A stretch of DNA of 64,000 nucleotides from Photobacterium sp. GB-56 (GTDB taxonomy: Bacteria; Pseudomonadota; Gammaproteobacteria; Enterobacterales; Vibrionaceae): contig NZ_PYNW01000004.1 of assembly GCF_003026105.1 (NCBI RefSeq), positions 124,001-188,000 on the forward strand. Direction: 5' to 3'. The notes beneath the pieces are model-generated. The model saw only the letters and a program-made list of their open reading frames with translations, was not told where the DNA came from and did not search any database. Of the stretch, positions 17,249-25,969 are shown one piece after another. The position numbers were made by a program, and so were the translations under genes. The first letter of the stretch is position 1. The number at the start of each line of letters is the position of its first letter.

Positions 17249-17650
17249 ATGCTGAAAATGTTTTCTTCGTGCGCACCATTATTATTTTTATTGATGCTGA
17301 CTTATGGTTGTAATGTTAAATCCGATGTGGTTTATCAATCAAAAGATTTAGGTAAAGTCTTATATCAACATAAAGATAATAATGGTTGTGATTTAGAAGC
17401 AGTAGATAAAATGATTGCTCAATTCTATCTACAAATTGAAAGAAGAGAGTTGCTGCCATTAAAGGCTATGTATCAAGAAAGTGATGCTTTTATTATGAAG
17501 ATAAAAACATTGCCTGCATTAGTCATTATTAAAAATGATGCAAAATGGTATATCCCATTAATAAAAGGCAGTGACTGGATTTTCGTTAATGTTAATGACA
17601 CCGTTAACGTATTTAAATATCCGGAGGTGTTTCGTCAATTATGTGAATAA
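17249..17650 (+). CDS. Small lipoprotein, partner of the CHAT-like protein
   Basis: The 133-residue product starts at ATG 17249 with GAGAGG about 8 bases upstream. The signal ends in a lipobox LTYGC (Cys21). The mature part of about 112 residues is predicted to be a small alpha/beta domain with two further cysteines (NGCDLE and RQLCE) that could pair. I do not recognise the family. The 16-base gap to the upstream gene suggests co-expression, so it may assist, anchor or inhibit the CHAT-like protein. This is inference from position only. Confidence 0.7.
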   Translation: MLKMFSSCAPLLFLLMLTYGCNVKSDVVYQSKDLGKVLYQHKDNNGCDLEAVDKMIAQFYLQIERRELLPLKAMYQESDAFIMKIKTLPALVIIKNDAKWYIPLIKGSDWIFVNVNDTVNVFKYPEVFRQLCE

Positions 17651-17706
17651 AGCCCCATAATAGTCACTAGTAATAAACCAATGATTATAGGGCTTATATT
17701 TTTATT
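17649..17706. terminator. Terminator between convergent lipoprotein and crystallin genes
   Basis: AAGCCC and a nearby ATAAT pair with ATTATAGGGCTT across a long loop. T-rich sequence follows on the + strand (TATATTTTTATT). Confidence 0.6.
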
Positions 17707-17710
17707 AATA

Positions 17711-18220
17711 TTACTTTTTCAAAATCTTCATTGAGCTGATAGCGTGCTCAAAACCATCGGCATTATCTTTGCCACCATTGTAAGTATAAGATTTGCCTTG
17801 ATAGTTAATATCTTCGTAAAAGCGAACTTTCCAGCCAGAAGGGATCTTAAATGACACCATTTTGTCGTTAAAATCAGTGTCGAAAAAGTTAGGTTGATCG
17901 CGACTGATATCAATGGAATGGCCTTTTTGATTCTTTTTACTAAATAGCTTCACTGATTTATTCGAGTTGTGGTCATTATTTGCTGATAGCGAAGTTGTAA
18001 AGCAATTAGCTTCTTGTGCTCGGCAAAACATATCACTTTGCGATTTTAAGCAACGCTGTGAAACTTTATAGCGGGCTGCATCTTCAGTTCTAGCTGCATC
18101 TGCAAACATGTCGGTAAACGGAGAAAGGGTGCAGACATAAATTTCATCATTATTATGTTTGGCTGCAAACGCAGGAGAAACAAAACCAATCATAAGAGAT
18201 AAACACAGTAATTTTTTCAT
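17711..18220 (-). CDS. Secreted beta/gamma-crystallin-like protein
   Basis: The 169-residue product has a Sec signal peptide cut after SPAFA (about residue 19). Residues 20-75 hold five cysteines, suggesting disulfides. Residues 88-169 form one beta/gamma-crystallin-type domain: VKLFSKKNQKGHSIDISRD is the first Greek-key start and WKVRFYEDINYQGKSYTYNG the second, with the typical Y/F-x-G core. Such domains are often calcium-binding in microbes. Its role is unknown. It is a single gene convergent with the lipoprotein upstream. Confidence 0.75.
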   Translation of the reverse strand: MKKLLCLSLMIGFVSPAFAAKHNNDEIYVCTLSPFTDMFADAARTEDAARYKVSQRCLKSQSDMFCRAQEANCFTTSLSANNDHNSNKSVKLFSKKNQKGHSIDISRDQPNFFDTDFNDKMVSFKIPSGWKVRFYEDINYQGKSYTYNGGKDNADGFEHAISSMKILKK

Positions 18221-18272
18221 TTTTCACCTTAAATATTAAAAAAATCATATACTTACCAGACCAATAATAGTC

Positions 18273-19121
18273 TTATAAATTCGATGAGGTTACAAAATTC
18301 ACACCAATAGATGACATTCTATTCATAAAATCTTTTGCTTGTTGTTCAAATCCAGCAACAGGGCTGGTGGTATCGATTAAAATTGTTAGCTTTTTGATCT
18401 CTTCGTTTGTGAGCTTTTCGACTATTTGTTCAACCGTACTGGCAACACAGTGGGAAAGAGCTTGGCCTGAAATATAAACCTGATCATTTTGCTTAACGAG
18501 CTCGACTAGTTGAGGATCAAATTGGGTCTTTTTATCATCTTCTAACGGATATTCAGCTTCGCAACCACCGTAATGCTCTGTATGTGGGTTCTCGCCTTTA
18601 GCAATACTGATATGTTGTGTATTCGCTTGCTGCTCCCAAGCATGAATAGCAGCCTGAATAGGTTTAACGATATCATGTCCAACAGAGCCAATCACACAAT
18701 GAGTCGGCCAGATAAGAAGGTTATATTTTCCCGTTTGCTCTAATGATTGGGTGTAATTAAGGACATGATTTAAAAGCGTTGGATCAGTAGGCTGCCAGAT
18801 ACCATCTACAATGTCTTGATGGCTAATTAGAGTAAATGGGGCTGGGTGTTCGCCTGCTTCATTTTTCCAATAGGGCGCATGAGCAATATCGTATTCATGA
18901 TGGCTATCCAGTGTCACAATAATCTGATTAATATTCTTTTGTTGCTTTGTAATAAATGCAGCAAGTTTGTTAGCGTCTTCCCATGCACCAGGAACGGGAA
19001 GTGCTGGCGAAATAGTAATCTTCTGAGATGCTGAACCTAATGTGAATTGTTCATTAACGGGAACATCATAAAAGTCATATTGAGGATCAATGATAAGTAA
19101 AGACGTCATTGGTAGACGCAT
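18273..19121 (-). CDS. Isochorismatase-fold cysteine hydrolase (nicotinamidase-like)
   Basis: The 282-residue protein belongs to the cysteine hydrolase superfamily. Asp12 in LIIDPQYDF, the metal-site-like TLDSHHEYDIAH and the nucleophile cysteine in SGQALSHCVASTVEQI match the nicotinamidase pattern. WPTHCVIGSVGHDI is another conserved block. It is longer than typical PncA (about 210 residues), with an insert around residues 150-190, so the substrate may not be nicotinamide. The start at 19121 has AAGGAG 6 bases upstream. It stands alone. Confidence 0.75.
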   Translation of the reverse strand: MRLPMTSLLIIDPQYDFYDVPVNEQFTLGSASQKITISPALPVPGAWEDANKLAAFITKQQKNINQIIVTLDSHHEYDIAHAPYWKNEAGEHPAPFTLISHQDIVDGIWQPTDPTLLNHVLNYTQSLEQTGKYNLLIWPTHCVIGSVGHDIVKPIQAAIHAWEQQANTQHISIAKGENPHTEHYGGCEAEYPLEDDKKTQFDPQLVELVKQNDQVYISGQALSHCVASTVEQIVEKLTNEEIKKLTILIDTTSPVAGFEQQAKDFMNRMSSIGVNFVTSSNL

Positions 19122-19385
19122 TGCATGCTCCTTTATGCTTTGTTAGCTTGACATGATTATGTCGAAATAATGGAAAAAATTTGAGCTAAATATACGTTGA
19201 TGAGCGTTAATTGAAAAGAAATATCATTCAATTCTTAATTAGAAAATTGTTAAACTGTTTTTCTGCAATATTATTATTTTACTTATTGATATTATTAACT
19301 AAAAATTAGTTTTTGAATTTTTATATTGTGAATATAAATACAAAAAGGCAATTTGTCATACAAATAAAAAGTAGTGGTATACAGA

Positions 19386-20528
19386 ATGACAAATAATCAA
19401 TTTTTTCAAGACATTTTAGATTTTGCTGATGTGAAAATTAATGGTAATCGTCCTTGGGATATTAAAATTCATGATGAAGGTGTTTTTGATCGCGTATTAA
19501 AAGATGGTTCTTTAGGCTTTGGTGAAAGCTATATGGATGGCATGTGGGACTGTGATGCTATTGATGAAATGATTTCTCGTGTATTACATGCTGGTATCGA
19601 AGATAGGCTAACCACCACAACAAAAATACAATTAGGGTTAAAAGCTGGCGCGTCTAAACTTAAGCAATTATTTAACCCTCAAAGTGTTGAGCGTGTAACT
19701 CAGGATGTGCCTTTTCATTATGACTTAGGCAATGATTTATTTGAAGCTATGCTCGATCCTCGTATGACTTATACGTGTGCTTATTGGAAAGACAGCGACA
19801 ACCTGAAAGCAGCGCAAGAAGCAAAGCTAGATTTAGTCTGCCGCAAAATGGGTTTACAACCGGGTATGCGTTTACTTGATATTGGTTGTGGATGGGGCAG
19901 CTTTATGATCTTTGCTGCTGAAAAGTATGGTGTTATTTGTGATGGTTTAACCTTATCAAAAGAACAAGCAGCACTTGGTCAGGCGAGAGCAGACGATAAA
20001 GGCTTACCCGTTAACTTTATTCTTCAAGATTACCGCTTATATCAACCAGAGCAGCCTTATGATCGCGTTGTCTCTATTGGCATGATGGAGCACGTTGGCC
20101 CTGAAAACTATGAAGACTACTTTAAATCTGCGTACAGTTTTCTTGCTGAAGACGGTATTTTCTTACTTCACACCATTGGTAGTCCGAAATCAAAAACCTC
20201 AGTTGACCCATGGATCAATAAGTACATTTTCCCTAACGGTGTGATCCCATCAATGATGCAAATTGGTGCGTCAGCTGAAGATTATTTCAATATTGAAGAT
20301 GTACAGAACATTGGTCCTGATTACGATACAACACTCGTCGCTTGGAATGATAACTTTGAAGCCGCTTGGCCGACATTAGCAGAGAAGTATGGTGAGCGTT
20401 TCTACCGTATGTGGCGTTATTACTTGCTGTCTTGCGCTGGGGCATTCCGTTGTCGTGATTTAAATGTGTGGCAATTTGGTTTAACAAAAAAAGGTGCAGA
20501 ATTACCAGTTTCTGTTCGTGCAGCATAA
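19386..20528 (+). CDS. cfa: Cyclopropane-fatty-acyl-phospholipid synthase
   Basis: The enzyme adds a methylene group from S-adenosylmethionine to double bonds of membrane phospholipids, usually at stationary phase. The 380-residue product (start ATG 19386; a GTG at 19374 is possible) has the N-terminal lipid-binding part with GFGESYMDGMWDCD, then FHYDLGNDLFEAMLDPRMTY and the SAM-binding loop LLDIGCGWGSFM near residue 165. The motifs MMEHVGPENYEDYF and the C-terminal YLLSCAGAFRCRDLNVWQF are family marks. Length and order are normal. The AT-rich 260 bases upstream should hold the promoter. Confidence 0.95.
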   Translation: MTNNQFFQDILDFADVKINGNRPWDIKIHDEGVFDRVLKDGSLGFGESYMDGMWDCDAIDEMISRVLHAGIEDRLTTTTKIQLGLKAGASKLKQLFNPQSVERVTQDVPFHYDLGNDLFEAMLDPRMTYTCAYWKDSDNLKAAQEAKLDLVCRKMGLQPGMRLLDIGCGWGSFMIFAAEKYGVICDGLTLSKEQAALGQARADDKGLPVNFILQDYRLYQPEQPYDRVVSIGMMEHVGPENYEDYFKSAYSFLAEDGIFLLHTIGSPKSKTSVDPWINKYIFPNGVIPSMMQIGASAEDYFNIEDVQNIGPDYDTTLVAWNDNFEAAWPTLAEKYGERFYRMWRYYLLSCAGAFRCRDLNVWQFGLTKKGAELPVSVRAA

Positions 20529-20544
20529 TTTTCAATACCACAGT

Positions 20545-20591
20545 AAAAAGCTCACTATTGCACGATTGTTATCGTCAACAGTGAGCTTTTT
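20545..20591 (+). terminator. Terminator after cfa
   Basis: AAGCTCACT pairs with AGTGAGCTT, followed by a short T run. It lies between two convergent genes. Confidence 0.75.
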
Positions 20592-20596
20592 GAGCG

Positions 20597-22006
20597 TTAG
20601 GCCGTTTGCGCTTTTTCGCTTTCCTTCGCAGCTTGAGCTTCCGCAACTGGCTTTTTCTCTGGAGGGAGAATAGGCTCAATATCCACAATTTTGGAACGAC
20701 TCATAATAATTTTCCAACGCTGAATACGCACTGTTTTATCTTCGTCTGTTTCTTTGGTTATTAAGTTAATCAGGTGACGTTTTTCCACAGACTCTTTTGT
20801 TACCTGGCCATCATTCAGTTGGTATAAACGCTGAGAGCCTTTTTCCATTAATGCTGCAACAGTACGTAAATCTAAAATGATCGATTCTCGCGTTTGCTCA
20901 TAACCACTTAAAAACTTTGTTGGTGACATACGGGTGGTACTTTTATAGTGAAGAATGGTTTCTTCCCGGTGAGACACTTTATGTTTACGCGTTTTACGAA
21001 TATCGGTTGGTAAACTGTCATAGCTAATATATTCAAGCCATTCGAGCTGTCGACCAATTAAATGAGTGGTATTCGCATCAAAGAACTGCTTGCGCCAACG
21101 AGCTTTACCTTTCCGTAACCAACGCCAAAGCATGGTTTTTAAGTCATCTTTAAACACTTCACGTGCGGCATAAATTAGCGATAACACCAAAATGAATGAC
21201 GCGGTAATATCACCGAGCATACCGCGTGCTTTTATCAGCATCATGGTGACAAAAATCATCACAATGCCGGCAGCTGCGCCTGTCACCACTTTTTTTGTGC
21301 TTGCACCCAGCTCAATGGTTTTCTCACTCATCGTAACAGGGTATTCAATCAAACGTCGTAATAGCCGCATTTTATTCGACATACGGGTTGGATCTTCCAT
21401 CGCTTTAGCCGAGTTATAATTATGCTTTATTCGGTGTTGTGTTTCAGATTCACAGATTTCAAGTAACGTTGTTTTAATGGCGTTGTAATCGTTGCCACGC
21501 GGAAGATGAGAAATTAACTGAAGGAAGCGCTGCTCAGTAAACCAAGACAGATAGTTATCAATATTCTCGTAATACTTAAGCAGCTTTTTGTCGGTTGGAA
21601 TATTTCGACGTAAGCGCTTTAAAATACGCACCGAGATATTGGCAGATTCCTCAACATCTTCAAATGTCGGGTTATCATTTTGATTTAATAAATCATTGGT
21701 GGCTTTTTCTAGCGCGAGTGCATACTGATAAGCGTAAAGGCTTAAGCTTAAACGGTATTGTTCGATAGATAATTTTCCACGGCTGGCAAGGCGACTATGA
21801 ACAAGAGGAAGGTGATTAATATCACTGAAATAAGTGCGTTTACCGTGGATAGCGTTATGATAGAACTCTTCTTCAGAAATGATATTGGCATTTAAACCAA
21901 GCTCACCGGGAATGAAGATGTACATATCGAGCTGCCGATTGGTTGTTTCTTGAATAACATGGGATATTTTTAATTTATGCCCATCTTTTTTATCGACAGT
22001 GATCAC
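20597..22006 (-). CDS. Conserved hypothetical inner-membrane protein
   Basis: The 469-residue protein starts at GTG 22006 with GGAGG about 10 bases upstream. A long helical, basic N-terminal half (to about 235) precedes two close membrane segments at about residues 239-260 and 264-284. A soluble C-terminal part of about 180 residues is rich in Arg/Lys and ends with an Ala/Glu-rich tail. I see no enzyme motif. It is probably a conserved gamma-proteobacterial protein of unknown role. It is convergent with cfa and divergent from cvfB. Confidence 0.7.
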   Translation of the reverse strand: MITVDKKDGHKLKISHVIQETTNRQLDMYIFIPGELGLNANIISEEEFYHNAIHGKRTYFSDINHLPLVHSRLASRGKLSIEQYRLSLSLYAYQYALALEKATNDLLNQNDNPTFEDVEESANISVRILKRLRRNIPTDKKLLKYYENIDNYLSWFTEQRFLQLISHLPRGNDYNAIKTTLLEICESETQHRIKHNYNSAKAMEDPTRMSNKMRLLRRLIEYPVTMSEKTIELGASTKKVVTGAAAGIVMIFVTMMLIKARGMLGDITASFILVLSLIYAAREVFKDDLKTMLWRWLRKGKARWRKQFFDANTTHLIGRQLEWLEYISYDSLPTDIRKTRKHKVSHREETILHYKSTTRMSPTKFLSGYEQTRESIILDLRTVAALMEKGSQRLYQLNDGQVTKESVEKRHLINLITKETDEDKTVRIQRWKIIMSRSKIVDIEPILPPEKKPVAEAQAAKESEKAQTA

Positions 22007-22318
22007 TTATTGATATCCTCCAAGATCTACAACAATAACTTACTCTATTAATTTTAGAATAAGTTGGTTTTAAATATTACTGTTAACTATATAAGTTTGC
22101 GCTGATAGCATGAAAAATCATCAAATAAATGCAGATAGGTCAGGCGTTGCGAACCAACATCACGTATAATGCAGCAATCTAAGCACAACACGTGCATTAT
22201 AGCCGATTGATTAGCGAGATATAGCTAATTCATCATGCAGCTAATAAATTGATTGATAAAGATATTGAAGCAACATCACCAAACGCGTGTCGTTGCCTAT
22301 GCAGAGAGTACCTGATAC
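22007..22318. promoter_or_regulatory. Intergenic region before cvfB with inverted repeat
   Basis: A 312-base divergent region without ORFs. TATAATGCA at 22165-22173 and TGCATTATA at 22193-22201 form a perfect 9-base inverted repeat with a 19-base spacer. It could be a protein-binding site or a hairpin in the cvfB leader. Confidence 0.45.
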
Positions 22319-23161
22319 ATGATTAGAATTGGAAAATACAACACACTAGAAGTCGTCAAACTAGTAGATTTTGGCGTATTTCTTGATGGTGGTGAAGACT
22401 TCGGTAATATCCTGTTACCTAAGAACTCAGTTCCAGCAGGTACCGAGCTAGGCGATAAGTTAAAAGTATTTATTTACTTCGACTCGAATGACGAAGTCAT
22501 TGCTACAACAACGGAACCTTATGCACAAGTTGGCGATTTCGCAAAACTACGTGTAGTGGGTGTAACCAACATTGGTGCGTTTGTTGATTGGGGTTTAACG
22601 AAAGATTTGCTTATTCCATTTAGTGAGCAACGCCGTCGTTTAGAAGAAGGTCAAGAAGTGGTTATTCACGTATACACAGACAAAGCGTCTGGTCGTATTG
22701 TGGGTACTACTAAATTTAACCGTTACTTAGATAAGACACCAGCAACTTACCAGATCGGTCAAGAAGTGCAGGTAATTATTGCTGAAGTAACAGATCTTGG
22801 TTTTAAAGCCGTGGTTGAAGGTAAACATTGGGGACTTTTCTTTAAAACAGAATCATTTGGTAAGCTATTTATTGGTAAAGCATTAAAAGCCTACATTAAA
22901 GAAATTCGTCCAGATGGTAAGTTAAACCTATCACTACAGAAAATGGGTAAAGATCGTGTTGACGATCTAGCGGATAAAATCTTAACCTCGTTAGAGCGTA
23001 AAGGTGGCTTTATCCCAGTAAGTGATAAATCAACTCCTGATGAAATCTTCCAAGTTTTTCGTACAAGTAAAGCGACCTTTAAGAAAACGATTGGTGGCTT
23101 ATACAAGAAAGGGTTAATTGTTATTGAGCGTGAAGGTATCCGCTTAAACGACAACGACTAA
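22319..23161 (+). CDS. cvfB: S1-type RNA-binding protein, CvfB family
   Basis: The 280-residue protein has three S1-like beta-barrel units: residues 1-60 (LVDFGVFLDGGEDFGNILLP), 66-135 (VVGVTNIGAFVDWGLTKDLL) and 145-210, followed by a winged-helix tail that includes DEIFQVFRTSKATFKKTIG. This order is that of CvfB/YitL. In Staphylococcus it binds RNA and affects virulence gene expression; in Vibrionaceae its role is less clear. Length is normal for the family. It has its own terminator. Confidence 0.88.
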   Translation: MIRIGKYNTLEVVKLVDFGVFLDGGEDFGNILLPKNSVPAGTELGDKLKVFIYFDSNDEVIATTTEPYAQVGDFAKLRVVGVTNIGAFVDWGLTKDLLIPFSEQRRRLEEGQEVVIHVYTDKASGRIVGTTKFNRYLDKTPATYQIGQEVQVIIAEVTDLGFKAVVEGKHWGLFFKTESFGKLFIGKALKAYIKEIRPDGKLNLSLQKMGKDRVDDLADKILTSLERKGGFIPVSDKSTPDEIFQVFRTSKATFKKTIGGLYKKGLIVIEREGIRLNDND

Positions 23162-23188
23162 CAACTTGCTCGATAAATCGAGTAAAAG

Positions 23189-23217
23189 AAAACCGACGCA
23201 TGCTGTCGGTTTTTTTA
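23189..23217 (+). terminator. Terminator after cvfB
   Basis: AAACCGAC pairs with GTCGGTTT across a 7-base loop, followed by T6. Confidence 0.9.
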
Positions 23218-23263
23218 TATCTAAAAAATAATAACTCACTGAAAAGTAGTATTAAATGCTTTC

Positions 23264-23497
23264 TTAGTCTTTTGACTTTAATGCTTTTTCAAACTTGGTA
23301 ATATTCCAGCCAATTAACACCTGATCACCCACTTTTAAAACAGGGACAGATCTAGCGCCAGTACTATTAAATTCCTTTCTTCCTTTTGGTGAGCTGATAT
23401 CAACCAAACGATAACTGTAGTTTTTATTTGTCATGTATTGTTGTGCATCTTTACAGTTTGAGCAGTTTTTCTGGCTAAATAAGACAATACGTTTCAT
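23264..23497 (-). CDS. Glutaredoxin-like protein
   Basis: The 77-residue protein is a minimal thioredoxin-fold glutaredoxin. It has the redox pair CSNC at residues 13-16 in FSQKNCSNCKDAQQYM, the cis-proline block ARSVPVLKVGDQVLIGW and the usual order of elements. CSNC differs from the classic CPYC, so the redox potential and partner are uncertain; reduction of a dedicated protein disulfide is more likely than general glutathione work. It stands alone on the minus strand. Confidence 0.82.
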   Translation of the reverse strand: MKRIVLFSQKNCSNCKDAQQYMTNKNYSYRLVDISSPKGRKEFNSTGARSVPVLKVGDQVLIGWNITKFEKALKSKD

Positions 23498-23974
23498 TGG
23501 GATGTTTCTTTTATTTTAATATTTGCTGTAACTCTAACATAAATGAAATGAAAGATAGTAATGACAGAACAGTAGTTACAAGTGGTCTAAATCAAACAAG
23601 TTTTTAAGCCTGTTTACTTTTTCCTATCAGTAATAAAGAAGTGATACGGTAAAGGCATAGGTGATAACGCTGTAACTTATAGATTGCTTTGCAAATACGT
23701 ATTTTATTTTGTTGAAAATATCAGCACATACATGCTTGTTAAATACGCTGATATTTTCGATTTTATTGCGTTAAAGCAAATTATTTTTTTTATATGGAAA
23801 TAATAAAGCAGCATTTACAGCTAATGTTTTGATTTTTATGGGTTAGCTTTTGTTTTTGGCTCAATAAGTTTAGGTGTATCACTCTTGGTGTAACAACCAA
23901 ATAACAATGTGATGTTGCTTGTATTTTTAGTGTAAATACAATGCAACCCTCTTTTGGGTAACAACAAAGATCTC
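23498..23974. promoter_or_regulatory. nupC upstream region with strong hairpin
   Basis: The 477-base region has no ORF longer than a few codons. It holds a perfect 12-base stem at 23714-23758 (separate entry) and an AT-rich block to 23900. TGTGATGTTGC near 23910 is half of a CRP site only. A six-codon ORF (MQPSFG) at 23941-23961 ends just before the nupC start and could be a leader, but this is weak. Confidence 0.45.
23714..23758. promoter_or_regulatory. Perfect 12-base-pair hairpin upstream of nupC
   Basis: GAAAATATCAGC and GCTGATATTTTC are exact complements separated by 21 bases. No gene ends nearby on the + strand, since cvfB already has a terminator 500 bases upstream. It could terminate a small RNA, structure the nupC leader or be an operator. 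Confidence 0.55.
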
Positions 23975-25183
23975 ATGATTGCTTTATTAGGTATATTCGT
24001 TCTACTTTTACTCGCGTTTCTTATCTCAACGGATAAAAAGCGTATTCCTGTAAAAATGGTGTCTATCGCGTTTGCGTTACAAGTACTGTTTGCTTTAATT
24101 GTTTTATATATCCCAGCAGGTAAAACAGCACTTCAAGCTGTCAGCAATGGCGTAACGTACGTCACCGATTATGGTAAAGATGGTTTGTCATTTTTATTTG
24201 GTGGTTTGGCAACAGGTAGTATCGGTTTTGTATTTGCCGTTAATGTACTTGGTATTATTATTTTCTTTTCTGCACTGATTTCTATGCTGTATCACGTAGG
24301 CATTATGCAGAAAGTCGTTAATATTTTTGGTGGCGCACTGCAACGTATTTTAGGTACGGGTCGTGCTGAATCATTATCTGCTGGTGCCAACATTTTTGTC
24401 GGCATGTCTGAAGTCCCACTGGTTATTAAACCGTATTTAAAATCTATGGATGATTCACAACTTTTTGCGGTGATGACATGTGGTTTGGCTTCTGTTGCAG
24501 GTTCTACGATGGTGGGTTATGCCGCTGTTGGTGTTGATTTAAATTACTTGATTGCCGCTGCGTTTATGTCTGCGCCTGCTGGTTTATTAATGTCAAAAAT
24601 CATTATGCCGCCAAGCGAGAATAAGCTATCAGCGAATGAAATTACCAGTGTTGAAATTCCTAAAGCAACCAATGTAGTTGAAGCGTTGGCTGATGGTGCA
24701 ATGTCTGGCTTGCGTATGGCGGTGACTATTGGTGCAACATTGATTGCTTTTATCAGTGTAATCGCATTATTTAATGGCCTGTTAGGCGATATTGGTGAGT
24801 TCTTTGGTATTCATGGCTTAACGTTCCAAATGTTGATTGGTTACCTGTTTGCGCCAGTTGCACTTTTACTGGGTATTCCAATGAGCGAGGCGGTAACTGC
24901 GGGTTCGTTAATTGGTCAAAAAGTAGTGATGAACGAGTTTGTTGCTTTCATTGATATGATTAAAGTGCAGGATACCTTATCGCCACACAGCCTTGCTGTT
25001 GTTACTTTTGCATTATGTGGTTTTGCCAATATTACAACGCTGGCTATTTTGATTGGTGGTATGGGAAGCTTAATTCCTGAGCGCCGTCCATTTATTGCGA
25101 AATACGGTATCCGCGCAGTTGCAGCTGGTGTACTGGCAAACTTAATGAGTGCAGCGATTGTGAGTATTATTTTATTGCTCTAG
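23975..25183 (+). CDS. nupC: Concentrative nucleoside transporter, NupC family
   Basis: The 402-residue inner-membrane protein takes up nucleosides with cations. It is made of about 9-10 hydrophobic segments. Family marks are the GLATGSIGFVFAVNVLGIIIF block, the GMSEVPLVIKPYL motif near residue 150 and GFANITTLAILIGGMGSLIPERR near the C-terminus. I chose ATG 23975 (MIALLGIF), which gives the usual 400-residue length; a TTG at 23954 would add seven residues. It is transcribed alone with its own terminator. Confidence 0.92.
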   Translation: MIALLGIFVLLLLAFLISTDKKRIPVKMVSIAFALQVLFALIVLYIPAGKTALQAVSNGVTYVTDYGKDGLSFLFGGLATGSIGFVFAVNVLGIIIFFSALISMLYHVGIMQKVVNIFGGALQRILGTGRAESLSAGANIFVGMSEVPLVIKPYLKSMDDSQLFAVMTCGLASVAGSTMVGYAAVGVDLNYLIAAAFMSAPAGLLMSKIIMPPSENKLSANEITSVEIPKATNVVEALADGAMSGLRMAVTIGATLIAFISVIALFNGLLGDIGEFFGIHGLTFQMLIGYLFAPVALLLGIPMSEAVTAGSLIGQKVVMNEFVAFIDMIKVQDTLSPHSLAVVTFALCGFANITTLAILIGGMGSLIPERRPFIAKYGIRAVAAGVLANLMSAAIVSIILLL

Positions 25184-25214
25184 TAGCAGAGTGAAAAATA
25201 GTATTGGATAAGAG

Positions 25215-25256
25215 AGCCGACTGAGTATTAGAAAAATAGTCACAGTCGGCTTTTTA
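25215..25256 (+). terminator. Terminator after nupC
   Basis: AGCCGACTG pairs with CAGTCGGCT, followed by T5. It lies between convergent genes. Confidence 0.85.
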
Positions 25257-25276
25257 ATACCTGAAGAGTAAACGGT

Positions 25277-25783
25277 TTACTTTATCCCTTCTTCTTTAAA
25301 ACGCTTGGTTATACGTTTTTGAATTTTCGGACCTAATTTCTGTCCAAATTCTTGTCCAACTAACATGCCTTCTTGATTGATAAGCGGCATTACTCGAATT
25401 AACTTTTTGCCAAATTCGGTATCGTTAATTTCAATCATTTTACGCAGTTCATCTTCAGTGAAATGCTTATTGTAGATTGGGTACATCATGGTTTTGAAGC
25501 TGTCGTTGATCACAAACTCTTCATCCATGATGGCACTGATCTCTTCTTCTACAATGTCAAACGCTTTGGGATTAATATCGGGCTTAGATTGCTTTAAGAT
25601 CAATGTCATTTGCTGGGTGAATAAATCTGAATATTGCCTACCGACAGCAACGGCAGATTGCCCCGTTTGCGCTAATAGTTTATCTATCAGTAGTTTTTTT
25701 GAGACTGGAATGTCACCAGTGGCTGCAGAGACATTAAATGACAACGCAAGCAAGGCTGCTGCTAAGATCTTTTTACTAAACAT
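25277..25783 (-). CDS. DUF2059 periplasmic protein
   Basis: The 168-residue product has a Sec signal (MFSKKILAAALLALSFNVSA, cut near residue 21). The mature part is all-helical and carries the DUF2059 pattern, including YPIYNKHFTEDELRKMIE near residue 105 and the ending LGPKIQKRITKRF. The family is exported and of unknown function. It is a single gene. Confidence 0.82.
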   Translation of the reverse strand: MFSKKILAAALLALSFNVSAATGDIPVSKKLLIDKLLAQTGQSAVAVGRQYSDLFTQQMTLILKQSKPDINPKAFDIVEEEISAIMDEEFVINDSFKTMMYPIYNKHFTEDELRKMIEINDTEFGKKLIRVMPLINQEGMLVGQEFGQKLGPKIQKRITKRFKEEGIK

Positions 25784-25929
25784 GTTTATCCCGTAATTTA
25801 TTTTTTGTATTAAGGTGTTTTAGCAAAAAAATGCTCGATATATAAATTTGAGCTTGAGTTGTGTGAAACCGATCGGCTAGGGGATTTAGAGGTAGTCGTT
25901 AGTAAAGCAGTGATGGGTGAAAGGAATTA

Positions 25930-25963
25930 CCGCTGTATATTTCATGGATGGCATATACAGCGG
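25930..25963 (-). terminator. Hairpin after moeB
   Basis: CCGCTGTATAT and ATATACAGCGG form a perfect 11-base stem with a 12-base loop, 6 bases after the moeB stop codon. The T tract that follows on the minus strand is poor (TAATTCC), so efficiency is uncertain. Confidence 0.6.
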
Positions 25964-25969
25964 ATATGA

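Noticed and set aside
23905..23925. CRP site before nupC
   Set aside because: Only the left half TGTGA is present; the right half does not match TCACA.
23941..23961. Six-codon leader ORF (MQPSFG) before nupC
   Set aside because: No ribosome-binding site and no attenuator structure next to it; very short frames arise easily by chance.
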